This document shows positions 5,051 to 9,135 of a stretch of 9,135 nucleotides of DNA, in pieces. Positions within the stretch are counted from its first letter, which is position 1; each line of letters opens with the position of its first letter. The translations under genes and the position numbers were made by a program. The notes beneath the pieces are model-generated. The model had not been told where the DNA came from, ran no database searches, and was given only the letters and a program-made list of their open reading frames with translations. The stretch is from Caldilineaceae bacterium (GTDB lineage Bacteria > Chloroflexota > Anaerolineae > Caldilineales > Caldilineaceae): positions 1 to 9,135 of the forward strand of contig JAPPKT010000490.1 of the NCBI GenBank assembly GCA_028819675.1, in the 5' to 3' direction.

Positions 5051-7204
5051 TCAGAAGGGTATATCCTCTTCCCCTTCATTAACAGATGCTGTGTTATCTG
5101 AATTGCTGCCATTCTCCATACTCACATGCTCCGTTTCCATCTCACTATTCTGCACTTTCCCTTGCCAATCTTCTGCGATAGCATCCCAGTTAACCTCTCG
5201 TGGTTCTTCTCCTGTCCATACTTTCCAGAATTCGGGGTCGTCTGAGCGTGGCTGTTGCTTTTCGGGCAGGTCATTCATTTTTACAAGCACTGGTAGTTCC
5301 GCGGCCCAGCCGAGTAGAATCGCCCTCTGTGAAGGCAGCGAAGGTAGTTCGCGCAGTAACCCTCTAAGGTTGTCCGGCACGAGGCGGTGGACGATCTCTT
5401 GGTCGCGGTCGTTGCTGATCCGGTGGAGGAGAAATGTATTGCACTGAGACAGAACCGTTGGAGAAAGTTCAGACGGTCGTTGGGATGACAAGACCAAGCC
5501 AAGTCCGAACTTGCGCCCTTCACGAGCAATTCGCTCAAATGCCTGGCAGCATACTGTTGCTGCATCCTGGTACTCGGCATCGTCCTTGTAGCGTTTGATG
5601 AAAGTGTGTGCTTCTTCCATCACTAGTACGGTGGGGAGGGCGACGCGTTTCAGTTTGACGTATCGTTGATGTGCTTCAAAAATCATGCGGGCGATCACTG
5701 CGGTGATGATATGTACAACCTCGGACGGTACCAGGGACAGGTCGATCACCGACACACAGAAATTCTCGGCGTTGTCACTTCCGATGTATTCATTCAACCA
5801 CTGTTCCAAAGAAATTTCGTCTGTGCTGTCCATAATGGGCTTCAATCGAGTATCTGTGAGCAAGGCGCGAATTCGCACGAGTAGCGTTTCTACATACTCA
5901 GACACATTAAGCATCTCCGCTGCTGCCTCGACACCCCGAAGGAGCGATGTTCCCTGGAAGGGGAGAGGCGCATCAACATCAGACGGAATAATGTCAGTTG
6001 GCGTGCCACCAAGAGCAGAGTGAGCGGCGCTCGCTGCCGAAAGTAGGTCCTGAACTTCCTGACGAGTGAAGTTATAGTCAATAAATCCTGGTCCACTGCG
6101 CGACCAAGAAAGTTCATCAATTGTGTCGATGAATCTTTGCAGCGTAGCCTGCTGGTCTCCTTCCAAGGCCTCTAAGTCAGGTTCCAGGCCGGATTTCCAC
6201 TTCACGATTTTCTCTAAGAACGATTTTGATTTCGAATACCCTGCCCAAGGATCGCCTTTACCCTGGTCGATACGGATGATTGCCACGAGCGTACGGAGAA
6301 AGCGGCGCAATGCGTGGCTGGCATCCTCTGGTGGCTCTGTATGGCCGTCACGTACGAAGCGAAGAGCATGCATAAGCGTCGGCCGCTGTGTTTTTGTGCT
6401 CGCCTGTGTGAAGGAGCACCACTCGGCGCTGTTCCAGAACCAAAGCGGCACTTTTAGGGCGTCTTTGGCGCAGGCGGCGTCTACTTTGAATACCCTCGCC
6501 TGTACAGTGTCATCTTCGCCAAAGGCCCGTGAGTACTCTCCGTTAGGGTCCAAAACAACGAATCGGGCATTGGGACTGCGGGAGCAGCGCTCTCGCTGAG
6601 CCTGTTCAACGCTCCAGCGGATCAATCCGGCGACGGAACAGGATTTGCCGCTGCCCGTGTTTCCCAGTACAGCGAAATGGCGGCCGAACAAGCGATTTGG
6701 ATCGACCCTCACCTCTGCGTTGCCGGCCAGAGGACTCGATCCGATTTTCACGTGCCCTTGTTCGCCATCGTTCTCGACAACTGACCGAAGTTGATTTTCT
6801 GTAGGTAGCAAGACTGCCACGCCGATTGATGGCAAAGCATCAGTGCCGCGCTGAAAGACGTATTGCCCGTCTGTAGTTCCTGCTCGTAGCGTCCCTAGGG
6901 GGTTAAGTCGCAATTTTCGACGCGAAAAGGGTAGATCTACCAGACCGGAGTTTTGCATCCCGCGGCTAACCAGAAGAGGCGATCGATCGATCGTTATCCA
7001 TTCGACTTGGCCAACTAGAAAACTCTCATCAACAGGAACCAGAAGGTAATCGTTGACCCGGGGGAACGGTCGGGGTACTCCAGCATTGAGGGCAGTGGAC
7101 TCGGGCGCTTCACCAATTAGGACTACTTCGATTTTATCCGGAGATACGAAATCCACGGTTCCAATCTGTAAACTTCCGGCCAGTTCAAAGGGAGTGCGAC
7201 TCAT
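5051..7204 (-). CDS. herA: HerA-type hexameric ATPase/helicase of a SIR2-HerA defence system
   Basis: A 717-residue member of the HerA/FtsK ATPase superfamily, which forms ring-shaped DNA translocases. Residues 1-100 form a beta-rich N-terminal part like the HAS barrel. The Walker A loop GNTGSGKS is at 181-188, with VVLDPNGEYS at 216-225. The Walker B strand VLVMEEAH is at 526-533. The region around 560-600 (EGRKFGLGLVLSSQRPSEL, then LSQCNTFLLHRISNDRD) is the classic HerA sensor and arginine-finger segment. The C-terminal 60 residues are acidic and low in order. The ATG at 7204 overlaps the TGA of the SIR2-like gene by four bases (ATGA), so translation is probably coupled. In described SIR2-HerA systems the two proteins form one large complex and HerA ATPase activity is needed for defence. 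Nothing looks broken. Scar B begins right after the stop. Confidence 0.92.
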   Translation of the reverse strand: MSRTPFELAGSLQIGTVDFVSPDKIEVVLIGEAPESTALNAGVPRPFPRVNDYLLVPVDESFLVGQVEWITIDRSPLLVSRGMQNSGLVDLPFSRRKLRLNPLGTLRAGTTDGQYVFQRGTDALPSIGVAVLLPTENQLRSVVENDGEQGHVKIGSSPLAGNAEVRVDPNRLFGRHFAVLGNTGSGKSCSVAGLIRWSVEQAQRERCSRSPNARFVVLDPNGEYSRAFGEDDTVQARVFKVDAACAKDALKVPLWFWNSAEWCSFTQASTKTQRPTLMHALRFVRDGHTEPPEDASHALRRFLRTLVAIIRIDQGKGDPWAGYSKSKSFLEKIVKWKSGLEPDLEALEGDQQATLQRFIDTIDELSWSRSGPGFIDYNFTRQEVQDLLSAASAAHSALGGTPTDIIPSDVDAPLPFQGTSLLRGVEAAAEMLNVSEYVETLLVRIRALLTDTRLKPIMDSTDEISLEQWLNEYIGSDNAENFCVSVIDLSLVPSEVVHIITAVIARMIFEAHQRYVKLKRVALPTVLVMEEAHTFIKRYKDDAEYQDAATVCCQAFERIAREGRKFGLGLVLSSQRPSELSPTVLSQCNTFLLHRISNDRDQEIVHRLVPDNLRGLLRELPSLPSQRAILLGWAAELPVLVKMNDLPEKQQPRSDDPEFWKVWTGEEPREVNWDAIAEDWQGKVQNSEMETEHVSMENGSNSDNTASVNEGEEDIPF

Positions 7205-8616
7205 TGTTCTACATCTCCCTCGTTCGCATTATCATTTTCGTTTGTGTTGTCTTCTTCCCTCTTTATACTCCATCGGGTCTGCAGTAAATCGGCCATGCGA
7301 ATGGTTGTGAGGTCGATCGCAGGCTTCGGCATATAATGTTTCACCAGGGTCTTGAGGTCGGCGAGGTGGTCGCCTATCAATAGGGTGACCTGGGCATGTC
7401 TACCTAGTCTTTCATATGTCTCCATGATTCTGCCGAGAGGATCATCGTAGGAGATGACTACCAGGTGCGCCGATGGAATTGTCAGCATGTCTTCAATCAC
7501 TCGGTTGATGTGCTCATCGCCAAAACCATAGCCATAACAGACCAGTGTGCTGTTCGGGCGACAGATCGCTGTGGCAAAGTCCCGGAACAGCTCGACATAG
7601 GGATAGGATGCCGTTTCTCGGTCCTTGGCTGCATTAGGGTAGATCATGAGTTGTAACGCATTCGCGCCATCTAGACCGGGAGAGACCAGATAGCGTTTTG
7701 TGTCTGTTGCCCCGAACGGAAGGCCAATACGTTGAATTTGTCCATCTCGGTCAATCCAGTCAACAGACCCATGCAGCTTCGTGAAACGCGCCACACCCTC
7801 CAGATAGCGCGGCTCGCCACGAATGCCGGGGGGATTGTAATGCAAATCGACATCGAGTCGCGATGCGCGAAATACTGGCGCCAACGTTCCAACAAACCGG
7901 TCAATCAGATGCAATCCCGCAACATCTGCGCCGGCTTCAATGTAGCGATCGTAGTTAGTCGTGAAGAGATGCAGACGTTCCCGCGTACCTGAGCGACTGG
8001 CGAAACTCATTAGAAAACTGACCAGGTATCTGAATGCCCTCTCGCGCTTTTCGGGCGATGCGGAGACTAGATTGCGTTCTCCCCCCAAAACGGAACCAGC
8101 GAACGACCCAAGAGCATTCGTCAGTCCCGACCGTAAGGCCTGCACCATTTCCTGCTCGGGGGCATCATCCAGTTTCGTAGATATGAGTATTTCCAGCCCC
8201 CGGAGCAATTCTGAGGCCGCACGGAACTCATCCTCAAAATTACCGCTTTGACGATTTGCGGCCTTTGCAAACCGCCTTGCTTCCACTTCAATCTCATCAT
8301 TGAAAATATCTAGTCCTATAGGCTCCATTCCCCGGGGAGACCTACACGTTGCCATTCTGTGAACGGCATGAGTCAGACCCGAACCGGTCAGCAGCGATAA
8401 ATGATCTGATTGGACAAGCGCGGTCAACCACGGCTCTATCCGAGGCCGGAGTGTTTCCGGCCCAAAGGGATCGCTGCCCGTTGCCCAAGTGCACTCTGTG
8501 TCGTCGATCAACAAGAAAGGCTTTTGAGATTCTGCCGACTCAGTGCCTCGTGCTAAGAAAACAGGAGCGTGGTCGTCACGAGTCTTGACAATCTGATAGC
8601 CTTGTTCCGCTTCCAT
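7201..8616 (-). CDS. sir2: SIR2-like NAD+-consuming effector of a SIR2-HerA defence system
   Basis: A 471-residue protein with the SIR2 fold signature spread over its length: LLTGSGLTHAV at 75-85 (the NAD-binding glycine loop, usually GAGxS), FTTNYD at 218-223, KLHGSVDW at 280-287 and CYGYGFGDEHIN at 360-371. Asn221 and His282 are the likely catalytic pair by comparison with bacterial SIR2 effectors that destroy NAD+ during infection. About 70 residues precede the glycine loop, and some 130 mostly helical residues separate it from TTNYD, a long insertion. The tail (455-471) is rich in Asn, Glu and Asp. The ATG at 8616 has GGAGG nine bases upstream. It is first in the operon and overlaps herA by four bases. 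Function by family: abortive NAD+ depletion, and in some homologues nuclease activity, controlled by the HerA ring. The SIR2 label is strong; whether it is NADase or nuclease is inference. Confidence 0.9.
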   Translation of the reverse strand: MEAEQGYQIVKTRDDHAPVFLARGTESAESQKPFLLIDDTECTWATGSDPFGPETLRPRIEPWLTALVQSDHLSLLTGSGLTHAVHRMATCRSPRGMEPIGLDIFNDEIEVEARRFAKAANRQSGNFEDEFRAASELLRGLEILISTKLDDAPEQEMVQALRSGLTNALGSFAGSVLGGERNLVSASPEKRERAFRYLVSFLMSFASRSGTRERLHLFTTNYDRYIEAGADVAGLHLIDRFVGTLAPVFRASRLDVDLHYNPPGIRGEPRYLEGVARFTKLHGSVDWIDRDGQIQRIGLPFGATDTKRYLVSPGLDGANALQLMIYPNAAKDRETASYPYVELFRDFATAICRPNSTLVCYGYGFGDEHINRVIEDMLTIPSAHLVVISYDDPLGRIMETYERLGRHAQVTLLIGDHLADLKTLVKHYMPKPAIDLTTIRMADLLQTRWSIKREEDNTNENDNANEGDVEQ

Positions 8617-9038
8617 TTGTGGCCCCCTCCAAGGGTCTTCCCCTGCCCCTTCTGTTTTCTTCTCTTATGTCAGAATAACAAGCCGCCATCTCTCTGCCTG
8701 CCGCGTCGCGTCTGACTTTCGTCATCGCCCCCTAGGGCTTGATATCGTCAAACGTTCGCCCCTGGGTCGCACGATCAACGTATCATGCTATCATTCTCTG
8801 CAACAGATTCCAAAAAATTCTGCATTCATTTGGAAACGAAGTGCTCTTGGTCACTGCAAAGTCCACTCCACGCTGCCCTTTCTTCCCGCGCGCAAAGTCC
8901 GCCGCCAGATTCGCCGCGCTGCATGGGGGTCAACCGCTATAAAACTTATTTGACGAGTGGGGTACCCTACTGAAATCTAAACCGTGAAACCTCAACAGCG
9001 CGGGGTCTTTGTCACTAAGGGACGGCTACCGCTCGCCT
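8617..9038. other. Gene-free stretch upstream of the SIR2-HerA operon
   Basis: About 420 bases with no frame I recognise on either strand. It should contain the promoter of the minus-strand operon. Two small elements stand out: an inverted repeat TTGA-n5-TCAA at 8739-8751, whose minus-strand reading begins TTGACG, a good -35 match but with no convincing -10 seventeen bases on; and a short direct repeat of ATGATA (minus strand, 8781-8794) with an 8-base period. Neither the hsdM-like tail nor an hsdS motif found in the two scars is visible here. No transposon end or tRNA was seen. Confidence 0.4.
8626..8630 (-). promoter_or_regulatory. Ribosome binding site of the SIR2-like gene
   Basis: GGAGG on the minus strand, nine bases before the ATG at 8616; a strong site that fixes the start of the first operon gene. 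Confidence 0.7.
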
Positions 9039-9135
9039 TCAAGCCAGTTCAGGCTCTGAATCCAGCAGCCGCAGGACGACTTCGATCAACTCCGTCACCT
9101 TCTCGTCGCTGAACCCGTTGACATCAAAACCGTGG
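9039..9135 (-). CDS. C-terminal end of an unrecognised protein (partial, runs off the window)
   Basis: From 9134 down to the TGA at 9041-9039 there is an open frame of 31 residues with GFDVNGFSDEKVTELIEVV and an end at PELA. It reads as an amphipathic helix with coding-like composition. It does not match the HsdM-like tail in the scars, so it is probably not the hsdM that would be expected upstream of this island. I do not recognise the family. It reads in the same direction as the rest of the window. Confidence 0.45.
   Translation of the reverse strand, partial: HGFDVNGFSDEKVTELIEVVLRLLDSEPELA

Noticed and set aside
8739..8751. TTGACG on the minus strand as the -35 of the SIR2-HerA promoter.
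   Set aside because: The region 17 bases downstream reads GCGATG-like, not a -10 box. Kept only as a note in the intergenic entry.
8739..8973. Two overlapping small plus-strand frames of 62-67 codons in the right intergenic stretch.
   Set aside because: No recognisable protein sequence, no clear ribosome binding site, and they lie opposite to all other genes in likely promoter DNA.

Overview
The window is a defence island built into a decayed type I restriction-modification (RM) locus, probably from a proteobacterium. That assignment rests only on moderate-to-high GC, gene style and family resemblance; no taxonomic marker is present. Every gene I can support reads on the minus strand, so transcription runs from right to left. 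All family names are from motif recognition and memory, with no database search.

Layout in transcription order: (i) 9039-9135, the last 31 residues of an unrecognised protein. (ii) 8617-9038, a gene-free stretch that should hold the operon promoter. (iii) 8616-7201 and 7204-5051, a SIR2-like NADase gene and a HerA-type ATPase gene with a 4-nt ATGA overlap. These match the known SIR2-HerA (Nezha-type) anti-phage system and both look intact. (iv) 5050-4807, a degenerate scar holding the start of an hsdS fused to what looks like the end of an hsdM. (v) 4769-3303, a soluble KAP-family P-loop NTPase. (vi) 3264-3031, a second, diverged copy of the same hsdS'-'hsdM scar. (vii) 2915-1731, a 394-residue protein with an acidic linker and a C-terminal domain resembling the predicted pPIWI-associating nuclease / abortive-infection type. 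(viii) 1670-340, a full-length hsdS specificity gene broken by one frameshift. (ix) 314-51, a fragment that looks like the middle of the DarG antitoxin, cut at both ends.

The most striking feature is the pair of scars. A normal locus reads hsdM then hsdS, so cargo inserted between them should have the hsdM tail upstream and the hsdS start downstream. Here the spacers between cargo genes read hsdS start, then hsdM tail, the order expected if hsdM-cargo-hsdS modules were joined end to end. SIR2-HerA, KAP and the nuclease-like gene would then be three successive cargos of one hsdM/hsdS slot. The RM parts (hsdS, darG, hsdM pieces) are decayed while the cargo frames are open, which suggests the island is now kept for its cargo.
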